Assembly: GCA_937900135.1 (NCBI GenBank)
Contig: CALCDJ010000034.1
Coordinates: 21,964 to 85,963 of the forward strand
Source of the DNA: an uncultured Blautia sp.
Lineage (GTDB): Bacteria; Bacillota; Clostridia; Lachnospirales; Lachnospiraceae
DNA: 64,000 nucleotides
Reading direction: 5' to 3'
Of this stretch, positions 34,745 through 43,336 are shown in pieces (the stretch's first letter is position 1; every line of letters starts with the position of its first letter). Under the pieces are notes generated by a model, which saw nothing but the letters and a program-made list of their open reading frames with translations, made no database searches and was not told where the DNA came from. The translations under genes and the position numbers were made by a program.

Positions 34745-35929
34745 TTATCGGGCCATCTGATAAATTTTCTCCATATCTTTGCGGTTTAACTGTTTGAACA
34801 TACCAATGGTGCGGGTATCCTCAAAGCTGCATTTGAAAGCCAGCTTCTGGATTTCTTCATCTGTCAGGTCAAGGCCAAGCTCATGAAGACTGGTGGGCAT
34901 CTGGATGGAACGGAAGAAATCCTCCATAGCTTCAATTCCGGCAAGGGCTGTGCGTTTAAAGTCTATGCCACAGGGAATGTCAAACACATTGGTGGCAAAC
35001 TGGGCGAAGCGCTCCGGATTCTCCTGATAAACGTACCGGGCCCAGCTGCCCCAGAGCGCAGCCAGTCCTGCTCCGTGGGCCACATCATAAAGTCCTCCCA
35101 GTTCGTGCTCCAGCTGATGGCAGGCCCAGTCGCCTCCGGCAGTACCACAGCCGGTGAGCCCGTTGTGAGAAAGGCTGCCTGCCCACATAACTTCGGCGCG
35201 GGCATTATAATTTCCCGGTTCTTTCATAAGAATACGGGCATTGTAAATCACGGTCTGCATCAGTGACTCGCTGATACTGTCTGTGATTTCCATGGTTTCC
35301 ACGTTGACAAAATATCGTTCCATGGTATGCATCAGGATATCGACACAGCCGCTTTCCGTCTGGTACTGGGGAAGGGTGTAGGTGAGCCGTGGATTTAAAA
35401 TGGCAAAGCGGGGACGGCACAGATCACTTCTTGTGCTGCTTCGCTTTAACCACCCTTCTTCATTGGTGATTACGCAGGAACCGCTCATTTCACTGCCAGA
35501 GGCAGCAATGGTGGGAATGGCGGCCAGAGGCAGACATGCCTGTGGCGTTTCAGTTCTTAAGAAAAAATTCCAGACATCGGTCCAGGGATTAGCCACACCA
35601 TAGCCGATGGCTTTGCAGGAATCGATGACACTTCCGCCGCCAACAGCCAGAAGAAAATCAACCCCTTCTTTTTTGCAAAGAGCAATGCCTTCCCGTACCT
35701 TGGAGAGACGGGGATTGGAAACCACTCCTCCTAAGGTGACATAATCAATACCGGCTTCTTCCAGACAATGTTTGATCTCATCCAGAAGCCCGGACTGTAC
35801 GGCGCTGCTTCCTCCATAATGGAGAAGCACCTTCTTACAATTCTGTTGGGAAAGAAGGGTACCGATCTGCAGATGGGTATCTTTGCCGAAGATAATTCTG
35901 GTGGGAGTATAATATTCAAAATTTCGCAT
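34745..35929 (-). CDS. iron-containing alcohol dehydrogenase (BdhA/YqhD-like)
   Basis: This 394-residue NAD(P)H-dependent type III alcohol dehydrogenase probably reduces aldehydes such as butyraldehyde or sugar-derived aldehydes. The nucleotide-binding motif GGGSVIDSCKAI is present. Predicted metal ligands are Asp197, His201, His271 and His285 (CVDILMHTMERYF, ACHQLEHELGG, DVAHGAGLA). It begins like butanol dehydrogenases (MRNFEYYTPTRIIFGKDTH). It is expressed alone, with its own promoter and terminator, upstream of the broken kinase. The true substrate is not deducible. Confidence 0.92.
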   Translation of the reverse strand: MRNFEYYTPTRIIFGKDTHLQIGTLLSQQNCKKVLLHYGGSSAVQSGLLDEIKHCLEEAGIDYVTLGGVVSNPRLSKVREGIALCKKEGVDFLLAVGGGSVIDSCKAIGYGVANPWTDVWNFFLRTETPQACLPLAAIPTIAASGSEMSGSCVITNEEGWLKRSSTRSDLCRPRFAILNPRLTYTLPQYQTESGCVDILMHTMERYFVNVETMEITDSISESLMQTVIYNARILMKEPGNYNARAEVMWAGSLSHNGLTGCGTAGGDWACHQLEHELGGLYDVAHGAGLAALWGSWARYVYQENPERFAQFATNVFDIPCGIDFKRTALAGIEAMEDFFRSIQMPTSLHELGLDLTDEEIQKLAFKCSFEDTRTIGMFKQLNRKDMEKIYQMAR

Positions 35930-35979
35930 AACATTCGATCCTTCCTGTATTCAAAAGTCCTAAAAATAACTCTACCTAT

Positions 35980-36008
35980 ATTAAAACAAATTTATACCTA
36001 TTAGTCAA
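35980..36008 (-). promoter_or_regulatory. alcohol dehydrogenase promoter
   Basis: On the minus strand, TTGACT (36003-36008), 17 bp, TTTAAT (35980-35985). Confidence 0.65.
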
Positions 36009-36064
36009 AAAGATATGAAAAAAAATACAAAATTCTTGTGTGGCGGACAAATGTCTTTTGGGGA

Positions 36065-36093
36065 TTGACACAAGAAGCGGGGTTCGCTATAAT
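36065..36093 (+). promoter_or_regulatory. glyA promoter, full consensus
   Basis: TTGACA at 36065-36070, exactly 17 bp, TATAAT at 36088-36093: every consensus base is present, implying strong constitutive transcription. Confidence 0.92.
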
Positions 36094-36156
36094 TTTCTAC
36101 TAAGATGGGCGATTCAAAAGAGCGTACCTGAATTATACGGATAGGGAGGATGGATC

Positions 36157-37395
36157 ATGTATTCATTACAGGAAATTGAAAATGTTGATAAAGAAATCGC
36201 GGAACTGATCGAAGCGGAAGTGGAACGTCAGAATTCCCATATTGAGCTGATCGCTTCTGAAAACTGGGTAAGTAAGGCAGTGATGGCTTCCATGGGAAGT
36301 CCCCTTACGAATAAATATGCGGAAGGTTATCCGGGGAAACGATTTTATGGAGGCTGTGGATGCGTGGATGAGGTAGAGAAACTGGCAATCCAGCGTGCGA
36401 AGGAGCTGTTTGGATGCGAGTATGCCAATGTACAGCCCCATTCCGGTGCGCAGGCTAACATGGCAGTATTCTTTGCTATGCTGAAGCCAGGAGATACCGT
36501 TCTTGGAATGAATCTGAATCATGGGGGACATCTCACACACGGCAGTCCAGCCAATTTATCCGGCGCTTATTTCCATGCAGTTTCCTATGGCGTGAATGAA
36601 AATGGCGTGATCGATTACGAAGAAGTAAGGCGAATTGCGAAGGAATGTCAGCCGAAGCTCATTGTTGCCGGGGCCAGTGCTTATGCAAGAACCATTGATT
36701 TTAAGAAATTCCGTGAGATCGCAGATGAAGTGGACGCTTACCTGATGGTGGATATGGCTCACATTGCCGGTCTGGTAGCCGGAGGGATGCATCCAAGTCC
36801 AATTCCTTATGCAGATGTGGTAACGACCACCACCCATAAGACTCTTCGGGGACCAAGAGGCGGTCTGATTTTGAGCAGCGAAGAGAATGCGAAGAAATTT
36901 AATTTCAACAAGGCTGTTTTCCCGGGAATTCAGGGCGGCCCTCTGATGCATGTGATCGCAGCCAAGGCAGTCTGCTTCAAGGAAGCTCTGCAGCCTGAAT
37001 TTAAGGAATATGCAAGAAAAGTAGTAGAAAATGCGCAGGCGCTCTGTGAAGGACTGAAGAAACGGGGCGTGGATCTTGTATCCGGAGGAACGGATAATCA
37101 TCTGATGCTGGTGGATTTGAGAAAACTTGGCGTCACCGGAAAAGAAATGGAAAATCTTCTGGATGAAGTGAACATTACCTGTAATAAGAATGCCATTCCC
37201 AATGATCCTCAGTCTCCATTTGTCACAAGCGGCGTTCGTCTTGGTACTCCGGCAGTGACAAGCCGTGGAATGACCCCGGAGGATATGGATGTGATTGCAG
37301 AGGCCATTTCTCTGATGCTGAAAAGCCGTGAAAACAAGGATAAAGCCAAAGCATTGGTGAAGACCCTGACAGAGAAATATCCCCTCATTGGATAG
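36157..37395 (+). CDS. glyA: serine hydroxymethyltransferase
   Basis: GlyA converts serine and THF to glycine and 5,10-methylene-THF, the main one-carbon source for purines and thymidylate. The 412-residue PLP enzyme shows IELIASENWVS, NKYAEGYPGKRFYGGC, PHSGAQANMAVF and the cofactor Lys228 in VTTTTHKTLRGPRGG. The ribosome site is GGGAGGAT. It stands alone between a consensus promoter and a terminator. It complements the purine and corrinoid-folate genes in the window. Confidence 0.98.
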   Translation: MYSLQEIENVDKEIAELIEAEVERQNSHIELIASENWVSKAVMASMGSPLTNKYAEGYPGKRFYGGCGCVDEVEKLAIQRAKELFGCEYANVQPHSGAQANMAVFFAMLKPGDTVLGMNLNHGGHLTHGSPANLSGAYFHAVSYGVNENGVIDYEEVRRIAKECQPKLIVAGASAYARTIDFKKFREIADEVDAYLMVDMAHIAGLVAGGMHPSPIPYADVVTTTTHKTLRGPRGGLILSSEENAKKFNFNKAVFPGIQGGPLMHVIAAKAVCFKEALQPEFKEYARKVVENAQALCEGLKKRGVDLVSGGTDNHLMLVDLRKLGVTGKEMENLLDEVNITCNKNAIPNDPQSPFVTSGVRLGTPAVTSRGMTPEDMDVIAEAISLMLKSRENKDKAKALVKTLTEKYPLIG

Positions 37396-37409
37396 AACAG
37401 AACCATGGA

Positions 37410-37437
37410 AATACCCTGCTGATGCAGGGTATTTTTG
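37410..37437 (+). terminator. intrinsic terminator after glyA
   Basis: AATACCCTGC and GCAGGGTATT are perfect 10-bp arms around a four-base loop, then TTTTG. Confidence 0.88.
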
Positions 37438-37488
37438 CGCGATTATGCTACATAATACTTAAAAAATTGTAACATTTTACCAAAATGC

Positions 37489-37517
37489 TTGTAGTAAGAC
37501 AAGTTTTTAAGTATAAT
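37489..37517 (+). promoter_or_regulatory. promoter for the 5-oxoproline cluster
   Basis: TTGTAG at 37489-37494, 17 bp, perfect TATAAT at 37512-37517. Confidence 0.75.
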
Positions 37518-37547
37518 ATACGGAAAAGTAAGAAGGAGGATTTTTAC

Positions 37548-38762
37548 ATGAACGAAAAGAAAAAGGGCGGAGGAGCCTTACTGGGAGCTGCCTTTTTGAT
37601 GGCAACTTCTGCCATTGGACCGGGATTTTTGACCCAGACTGCAAAATTTACAAGTGATTATCAGGCAAGTTTTGGATTTGTAATCCTGTTTTCCATTATC
37701 CTGTCTGCCATTGCACAGATGAATATCTGGAGAGTGCTTTGTACCACAGGACTGCGTGGACAGGAGGTGGCCAATAAGGTACTTCCGGGACTGGGATATC
37801 TGGTGGCATTTATGATCGTTCTTGGCGGTCTTGTGTTTAATATTGGAAACGTAGGCGGCGGAGCATTGGGATTTAATACGCTTCTTGGCATCCCCACCAA
37901 GGTGGGATATGTTCTGGCAGGTGGTCTTGCAATTGTAGTGTTCCTGCTGAAAAATGCCAAGGCAGCTATGGATACACTGACTAAGATTCTTGGCGCACTT
38001 ATGATTGTGGTTATTTTTGTGGTAATCATTATGGTGAAGCCTCCAGTGGGAGACGCACTGAAAAATACCTTCGTGCCTTCCGCGGGAGTTCAGAAACTGT
38101 TCCCGGCTATCATTACCCTGCTGGGAGGTACTGTTGGCGGATACATCACCTTTGCAGGGGCTCATCGTCTGATTGATGCCGGAATTACCGGAGAAAAGAA
38201 TTTAAAAGAAATCAACAGAAGTTCCATCATGGGAATTGTGATCGCTACCATCGTGCGTATTTTCCTGTTCCTCGCTGTGTTAGGTGTTGTGGTGAAATTA
38301 GGAGCCGGAGAAACACTGGACCCGGGAAATCCGGCAGCAGACGCATTCTTAAAGGGCGCAGGACAGATTGGTTATCGCTTTGCAGGTCTTGTTCTTCTCT
38401 GTGCAGCTATCACCTCCATCATCGGAGCAGCTTATACTTCTGTATCTTTCTTAAAGACCTTCCACAAGAGTCTTGAGAAAAATGAAAACTGGCTGATCAT
38501 CGGATTCATTGCAGTATCAACTCTGGTAATGCTGATTCTTGGAAGCCCGGCTACACTTCTGGTTGTGGCAGGCGCATTGAATGGTCTGATCCTTCCGATC
38601 ACCCTTGGAATCTGCCTGATCGCTTCCCAGAAAAAAACCATTATGGGACCAAATTATCACCATCCGGTATGGCTTCTGATTCTTGGCGTTATCGTCGTTG
38701 TACTTTCTGCTTATCTGGGCATTAATACCTTTGTATCCAACATGGGTTCTCTGTTCTCATAA
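37548..38762 (+). CDS. NRAMP-fold transporter of the pxp cluster (YcsG-like)
   Basis: This 404-residue integral membrane protein has about 11 hydrophobic helices and an NRAMP/LeuT-type order. The metal-binding DPGN of helix 1 is replaced by AIGPGFLTQT. The helix-6 MPH motif is absent, with TVGGYITFAGAHRLIDAG in that area. It is therefore unlikely to be a classical divalent-metal carrier. In Bacillus the homologue ycsG sits in the ycsF-kipI-kipA (pxpABC) operon, so uptake of 5-oxoproline or a related compound is the best guess. ATG at 37548 follows AAGGAGGA; the longer frame from 37485 starts upstream of the promoter's -10 and is not real. Confidence 0.82.
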   Translation: MNEKKKGGGALLGAAFLMATSAIGPGFLTQTAKFTSDYQASFGFVILFSIILSAIAQMNIWRVLCTTGLRGQEVANKVLPGLGYLVAFMIVLGGLVFNIGNVGGGALGFNTLLGIPTKVGYVLAGGLAIVVFLLKNAKAAMDTLTKILGALMIVVIFVVIIMVKPPVGDALKNTFVPSAGVQKLFPAIITLLGGTVGGYITFAGAHRLIDAGITGEKNLKEINRSSIMGIVIATIVRIFLFLAVLGVVVKLGAGETLDPGNPAADAFLKGAGQIGYRFAGLVLLCAAITSIIGAAYTSVSFLKTFHKSLEKNENWLIIGFIAVSTLVMLILGSPATLLVVAGALNGLILPITLGICLIASQKKTIMGPNYHHPVWLLILGVIVVVLSAYLGINTFVSNMGSLFS

Positions 38763-38808
38763 GACAGACTGGGCAGGAGCTTCCTGACACGTGAAAACAG
38801 ATGGAAAG

Positions 38809-38842
38809 AAAGGTGTGATCCTTCCAAGATTGCACCTTTTTT
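38809..38842 (+). terminator. terminator inside the pxp cluster
   Basis: AAAGGTGTGATC pairs with GATTGCACCTTT with one G-U pair and a seven-base loop, followed by three more T residues before ATA. It may reduce expression of pxpB and genes below relative to the transporter. Confidence 0.75.
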
Positions 38843-38857
38843 ATAGGAGAAAAAAAT

Positions 38858-39586
38858 ATGCAGAATATCAGAATTTTGACAGCAGGAGATTCCTCGATCC
38901 TTATCGAATTTGGAAAAGAGATCAATCCAGAGATTAACGGTAAGATCACATCCCTGGTGCAGCTGATGAAAGAGCAGCACATTGAAGGGGTTGTGGATAT
39001 GATTCCTGCATTTTGTACCCTGCTGGTGAATTATGATCCCCGGGTGATCACCTATGAAGAGATCAGGGATCGTATGGAAAAGCTTCTGAAAATAGAAACC
39101 AGAGCTTCCGAAAGCCGGAGAAGGGTTTATGAGATACCGGTCTGCTATGGGGGAGAATATGGACCGGATATAGAAAATATTGCAGAACACGCAGGACTTT
39201 CTGTGGAGGAAGTGATTCGCATCCACAGTTCCAGAGATTATCTCATTTATATGCTGGGATTTTTGCCAGGCTTTTGTTATCTTGGCGGACTGGATGAACG
39301 GATTCATACCCCGCGTCTTGCCAATCCAAGAATTAAGATCAATGCAGGAAGTGTGGGAATCGGCGGTTCTCAGACCGGTATTTATCCCCTGGATTCCCCG
39401 GGAGGCTGGCAGCTTATGGGAATGACTCCTGTAAAGACTTATGATCCGGAACGGGAGGTCCCTATTCTGGTGGAGGCAGGAGATTATATCCGCTTTGTTC
39501 CGGTGGATGAATCGGAATACAAAAGAGTCAAGGAACTGGTCGAGCGGGGAGAATATCAATGCGTAGTACACGAAGGAGAGGTGTAA
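38858..39586 (+). CDS. pxpB: 5-oxoprolinase subunit PxpB (KipI family)
   Basis: PxpB with PxpC and PxpA hydrolyses 5-oxoproline to glutamate using ATP. The 242-residue protein is a full KipI-family member: DSSILIEFGKEI near the start, YMLGFLPGFCYLGGLDERIHTPR in the middle and GGSQTGIYPLDSPGGWQLMG toward the end. The start has AGGAGA 9 bases upstream. It ends 1 base before pxpC, so the two are translationally linked. The family also forms half of the carboxyltransferase domain of urea carboxylase. Confidence 0.94.
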   Translation: MQNIRILTAGDSSILIEFGKEINPEINGKITSLVQLMKEQHIEGVVDMIPAFCTLLVNYDPRVITYEEIRDRMEKLLKIETRASESRRRVYEIPVCYGGEYGPDIENIAEHAGLSVEEVIRIHSSRDYLIYMLGFLPGFCYLGGLDERIHTPRLANPRIKINAGSVGIGGSQTGIYPLDSPGGWQLMGMTPVKTYDPEREVPILVEAGDYIRFVPVDESEYKRVKELVERGEYQCVVHEGEV

Positions 39587-39587
39587 A

Positions 39588-40595
39588 ATGGGAATTCGTA
39601 TACTGAAAGGCGGAATGATGACAACCGTACAGGATCTGGGACGTACCGGATATCAGAGTCAGGGGTTTTCCGTGGCAGGCGTCATGGACGTGCGCTCTTT
39701 TAAGATTGCCAACCTGCTCCTGGATAATCCGGAGAACGAAGCTGTTCTGGAATTTACTCTGATCGGCCCTACTTTGGAGTTTACTTCCGCAACGATTATC
39801 GCTATTACTGGCGGGGATTTTCAGCCCACAATCAACGGAGAACCGGCGCCTATGTATACGGCGATTTATATGAACAAAGGGGATATCCTGAAATTTGGAA
39901 GCGCAAGAACCGGAAGCAGAGGTTATGTTGCCTTTTCCAGTTATCTGGAAATTCCTGTGGTTATGGGAAGTCGGTGTACCAACATGAAGAGCTCCCTGGG
40001 AGGTTTTAAGGGAAGAAAACTCCGGGCAGGAGATTACATGAATTTTCGACTGAAACGCCGTTATCTTCCGTTTTTCCTGTCAAGAAAGCTTCAGCTGGAT
40101 GAGTTTGACCAGGAAGAAACGGTGCTGAGAGTGGTTATGGGACCTCAGGATGATATGTTCAGCAAGCAGGGAATTGAGACATTTTTGAACAGTGAATATA
40201 CGGTGACCAGTGACTTTGACCGAATGGGCTGTCGTCTGGAGGGACCGTTTATTGCGCCGAAGGAAACCTCAGACATTATTTCCGATGGAATTGCCTTTGG
40301 TTCTGTTCAGGTACCGTCTCATGGAAAACCCATTATTCTGCTTTCGGACCGGCAAACCACCGGTGGATATGCGAAGATTGCAACGGTGGCTTCTGTGGAT
40401 ATTCCCAAGCTGGTACAGAGAAAAACCGATCACAAAATACGTTTTGAGGCTATTTCTGTGACAGAGGCCCAGAGACTGTATCTGGAAGAAGTGAAGGAAC
40501 TGGATGAAATGCGAAAGATTATTCATCAGCCCTGTAAGGAAGTGCTGGACTGCCGCCTGGTAGCCAAGCGCCTCACAAAACTCTTTGAAGAATAA
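39588..40595 (+). CDS. pxpC: 5-oxoprolinase subunit PxpC (KipA family)
   Basis: This 335-residue biotin-dependent-carboxyltransferase-like protein begins IRILKGGMMTTVQDLGRTGYQSQGFSVAG, a KipA hallmark. It continues with NLLLDNPENEAVLE and ends with SDRQTTGGYAKIATV and LVQRKTDHKIRF. It forms the catalytic pair with PxpB. Its cyclophilin-like fold is shared with the urea carboxylase carboxyltransferase domain, which is notable because biotin carrier and biotin carboxylase genes follow directly. AGGAGAGG precedes the start. Confidence 0.94.
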   Translation: MGIRILKGGMMTTVQDLGRTGYQSQGFSVAGVMDVRSFKIANLLLDNPENEAVLEFTLIGPTLEFTSATIIAITGGDFQPTINGEPAPMYTAIYMNKGDILKFGSARTGSRGYVAFSSYLEIPVVMGSRCTNMKSSLGGFKGRKLRAGDYMNFRLKRRYLPFFLSRKLQLDEFDQEETVLRVVMGPQDDMFSKQGIETFLNSEYTVTSDFDRMGCRLEGPFIAPKETSDIISDGIAFGSVQVPSHGKPIILLSDRQTTGGYAKIATVASVDIPKLVQRKTDHKIRFEAISVTEAQRLYLEEVKELDEMRKIIHQPCKEVLDCRLVAKRLTKLFEE

Positions 40596-40612
40596 GATAA
40601 GGAGATGAAGGA

Positions 40613-41050
40613 ATGGATTTAGAAAAGATTGAAGGTTTAGTAAAAATTATTGAAAATTCCTCTTTGACACAGTTTACCATCAAAGAAGGAGATATGAAGA
40701 TTACCATGAGTAAGCTCACCCATCCTCCGGTTGTGGCAGCAGGAATGCCCATATCTCCTGGCGCACCGGCAGCTTTGGAGGCAGCGCCGGAAAAAGAGGA
40801 AGAAGATGAAAAGCTGTTTATCACTTCTCCCATTGTGGGAACCTTTTATTCTGCTCCGGCCCCGGATGCACCGGCCTTTGTCAAGGTAGGTGACCAGGTG
40901 AAAAATGGTCAGACCGTATGTATCCTGGAAGCAATGAAGCTGATGAATGAGATCCAGAGTGACTTTGACTGTGAGATTGAAGCTGTGCTTGTAAGCAATG
41001 AACAGAAGGTAGAATATGGTCAGCCCCTGTTCCGCGTAAAGAAGTTATAA
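40613..41050 (+). CDS. accB: biotin carboxyl carrier protein
   Basis: The 145-residue protein has an N-terminal helical region, a Pro/Ala-rich linker (about 45-65) and a C-terminal biotinyl domain. The biotin-accepting Lys lies in CILEAMKLMNEIQ and the domain begins ITSPIVGTFYSAPAPD. It carries carboxybiotin from AccC to a carboxyltransferase. No acetyl-CoA carboxyltransferase (accA/accD) is adjacent; the only carboxyltransferase-like partners nearby are PxpB and PxpC. It starts 17 bp after pxpC. Confidence 0.94.
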   Translation: MDLEKIEGLVKIIENSSLTQFTIKEGDMKITMSKLTHPPVVAAGMPISPGAPAALEAAPEKEEEDEKLFITSPIVGTFYSAPAPDAPAFVKVGDQVKNGQTVCILEAMKLMNEIQSDFDCEIEAVLVSNEQKVEYGQPLFRVKKL

Positions 41051-41072
41051 GGACAAAAAGGAGGTTGGAACA

Positions 41073-42419
41073 GTGCTGAATAAGATATTAATTGCCAACC
41101 GGGGGGAAATCGCAGTACGAATTATACGTGCGTGCCGGAATCTGGGAATCCGAAGCGTGGCTATTTATTCCAAAGAGGATGCCAAGAGTCTTCATGTACA
41201 GCTGGCAGATCAGAGAATCTGCATTGGAGAAGGACCGGCGAAGAACAGTTACCTGAATATGGACCGTATTATTACCGCGGCCAGAAATATGGGAGCAGAC
41301 GCCATTCATCCAGGCTTTGGCTTTCTGTCAGAAAACAGTGAGTTTGTCAGAAAATGTGAAGAAAACGGCATTACGTTTATCGGTCCCAAGGCAGACGTCA
41401 TTGATAAGATGGGAAATAAGTCTCAGGCGCGAAAAACCATGATGGAAGCCGGTGTTCCAGTGGTTCCGGGAACAAAGGAACCTGTTTATGATGCAGAAGT
41501 GGGCAAGGCTCTTGCAAGAGAGATTGGATATCCGGTGATGATCAAGGCATCCTCCGGCGGAGGCGGTAAGGGAATGCGTGTGGCAAAGACGGAGGACGAA
41601 TTTGAATTTCAGTTTAATGTGGCTCAGAGAGAGTCTGCCAACGCATTTGGAGACGATACCATGTATATTGAGCGGTTTGTGGAAAATCCCCGCCATGTGG
41701 AAATCCAGATTATGGCAGACACCCATGGAAATGTGGTGGCTTTGGGAGAAAGAGACTGTTCCGTACAGAGAAATCACCAGAAGCTCATTGAGGAATCCCC
41801 GTCTCCGGCTATTAACGAAGCCATTCGTGAGGAAATGAACCGTTATGCTGTTCTTGCAGCAAAAACCGTAAATTATACAAATGCAGGAACCATTGAATTT
41901 ATTGTGGACCCCAAAGGTGAATTCTATTTCATGGAAATGAATACCAGAATCCAGGTGGAACATGGGGTTACGGAAATGGTAACCGGAACCGATCTGATCA
42001 TTGAACAGATTCGGGTGGCTATGGGAATGCCTTTGAGTTTTTCTCAGGAAGAGATCAAACTTTCCGGTCATGCCATTGAGTGCAGAATCAATGCGGAAAT
42101 TCCAGAGAAGAATTTTATGCCAAGCCCAGGGGTGGTACAGCATATGCATCTTCCGGCAGGAAACGGCGTCCGGGTGGATACCGGACTTTATACCGGCTAC
42201 AAAATTCCATCAGAATACGATTCCATGATTGCAAAGGTGATTGTTCATGCACCGGATCGTCAGGCAGCTATTCAGAAAATGCGTTCTGCTCTGGATGAGA
42301 TGCTCATCATGGGCGTGGAAACCAATCTGGATTTCCAGTATCAGATCATGCGTCATCCGGTTTTCTGTGAAGGAAAGGCAGATACGGGATTCATTGAAAG
42401 TATTATGAAGATCAGTTGA
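41073..42419 (+). CDS. accC: biotin carboxylase
   Basis: AccC carboxylates biotin on AccB with ATP and bicarbonate. The 448-residue ATP-grasp protein begins LNKILIANRGEIAVRIIRA. It has the glycine-rich loop KASSGGGGKGMRVA, the RDCSVQRNHQKLIEESPSP stretch and FMEMNTRIQVEHGVTE. The start codon is GTG at 41073 behind AAAGGAGGTTGG. Translation is closely spaced with accB (22 bp) and pxpA (30 bp). It may serve fatty-acid synthesis or, in this context, a biotin-dependent step of 5-oxoproline use. Confidence 0.95.
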   Translation: MLNKILIANRGEIAVRIIRACRNLGIRSVAIYSKEDAKSLHVQLADQRICIGEGPAKNSYLNMDRIITAARNMGADAIHPGFGFLSENSEFVRKCEENGITFIGPKADVIDKMGNKSQARKTMMEAGVPVVPGTKEPVYDAEVGKALAREIGYPVMIKASSGGGGKGMRVAKTEDEFEFQFNVAQRESANAFGDDTMYIERFVENPRHVEIQIMADTHGNVVALGERDCSVQRNHQKLIEESPSPAINEAIREEMNRYAVLAAKTVNYTNAGTIEFIVDPKGEFYFMEMNTRIQVEHGVTEMVTGTDLIIEQIRVAMGMPLSFSQEEIKLSGHAIECRINAEIPEKNFMPSPGVVQHMHLPAGNGVRVDTGLYTGYKIPSEYDSMIAKVIVHAPDRQAAIQKMRSALDEMLIMGVETNLDFQYQIMRHPVFCEGKADTGFIESIMKIS

Positions 42420-42449
42420 GAAAAAAGTAAGAAGCTAGGAGTGGATGTT

Positions 42450-43217
42450 ATGTATCGGGTTGATTTAAACAGTGACCTTGGAGAGAGTTTTGGACGGTAT
42501 ACCCTGGGAATGGATGAAAAGGTCATTCCCCTGATTACTTCTGCGAATGTGGCATGCGGATATCATGCATCGGATCCGGTGGTGATGGAGAAAACCATTT
42601 CCATGGCAAAGGAAGCAGGAATCCGGGTAGGAGCGCATCCCGGTTTTCCTGATCTTATGGGATTTGGCAGAAGAAATATGAATGTCACACCAGCAGAGGC
42701 AAAAGCATATACCTTATATCAGCTGGGAGCCCTTCAGGCTTTCTGCAAAGCTAAGGGCGTAACCATGCAGCATGTAAAGCCCCATGGAGCCTTTTATAAC
42801 ATGGCGGCAAAGGATGAGGCTCTTTCCAGAGCCATCTGTGAGGCCATTGCTTCCTTTGACGAAAATCTGATCGTTCTTGCCCTTTCCGGCGGAGAACTGG
42901 CGCGTGTGGCAAAGGAGATGGGACTTCGTACAGCTCTTGAGGTATTTGCAGACAGAGGCTATGAGGAAGACGGCTCTCTGGTGGACCGGAGAAAAGAAGG
43001 CGCTCTGATCACAGACGAGGAGCAGGCTATTTCCAGAGTGATCCGTATGGTAAAAGAAAAGAAAGTGACTGCGGTTACCGGAAAGGATATTCCAATTCAG
43101 GCAGATTCTGTCTGTGTACATGGAGATGGAGAAAAGGCGCTTGCCTTTGTGGAACGGATAAGAAAAGCTCTCACCCAGGAGGGGATTTCCATCTGTTCTC
43201 TGGACGAAATCGTATAA
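42450..43217 (+). CDS. pxpA: 5-oxoprolinase subunit PxpA (LamB/YcsF family)
   Basis: This 255-residue barrel protein is the YcsF/PxpA component of 5-oxoprolinase. Signatures are VDLNSDLGESFGRY, SANVACGYHASDP, VGAHPGFPDLMGFGRR and VKPHGAFYNMAA. ATG at 42450 follows AGGAGTGG; an in-frame GTG at 42441 overlaps that site. It is the last gene of the cluster, whereas Bacillus has it first. Together with pxpB and pxpC the full enzyme set is present. Confidence 0.95.
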   Translation: MYRVDLNSDLGESFGRYTLGMDEKVIPLITSANVACGYHASDPVVMEKTISMAKEAGIRVGAHPGFPDLMGFGRRNMNVTPAEAKAYTLYQLGALQAFCKAKGVTMQHVKPHGAFYNMAAKDEALSRAICEAIASFDENLIVLALSGGELARVAKEMGLRTALEVFADRGYEEDGSLVDRRKEGALITDEEQAISRVIRMVKEKKVTAVTGKDIPIQADSVCVHGDGEKALAFVERIRKALTQEGISICSLDEIV

Positions 43218-43241
43218 AGCATCTGTCAGGGACAGAAGCAG

Positions 43242-43297
43242 CAGAGAAAACCTTCGGGGAATGTGACAAAATCACGGAAATCCCGGAGGTTTCTCTG
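43242..43297 (+). terminator. stem-loop after pxpA
   Basis: CAGAGAAAACCTTCGGGGA pairs with TCCCGGAGGTTTCTCTG with small mismatches. There is no long T tract, so termination strength is uncertain. Confidence 0.5.
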
Positions 43298-43336
43298 TAT
43301 ATTATAAATCAATAAAAGGAAGCAGGTGAAACAGTG

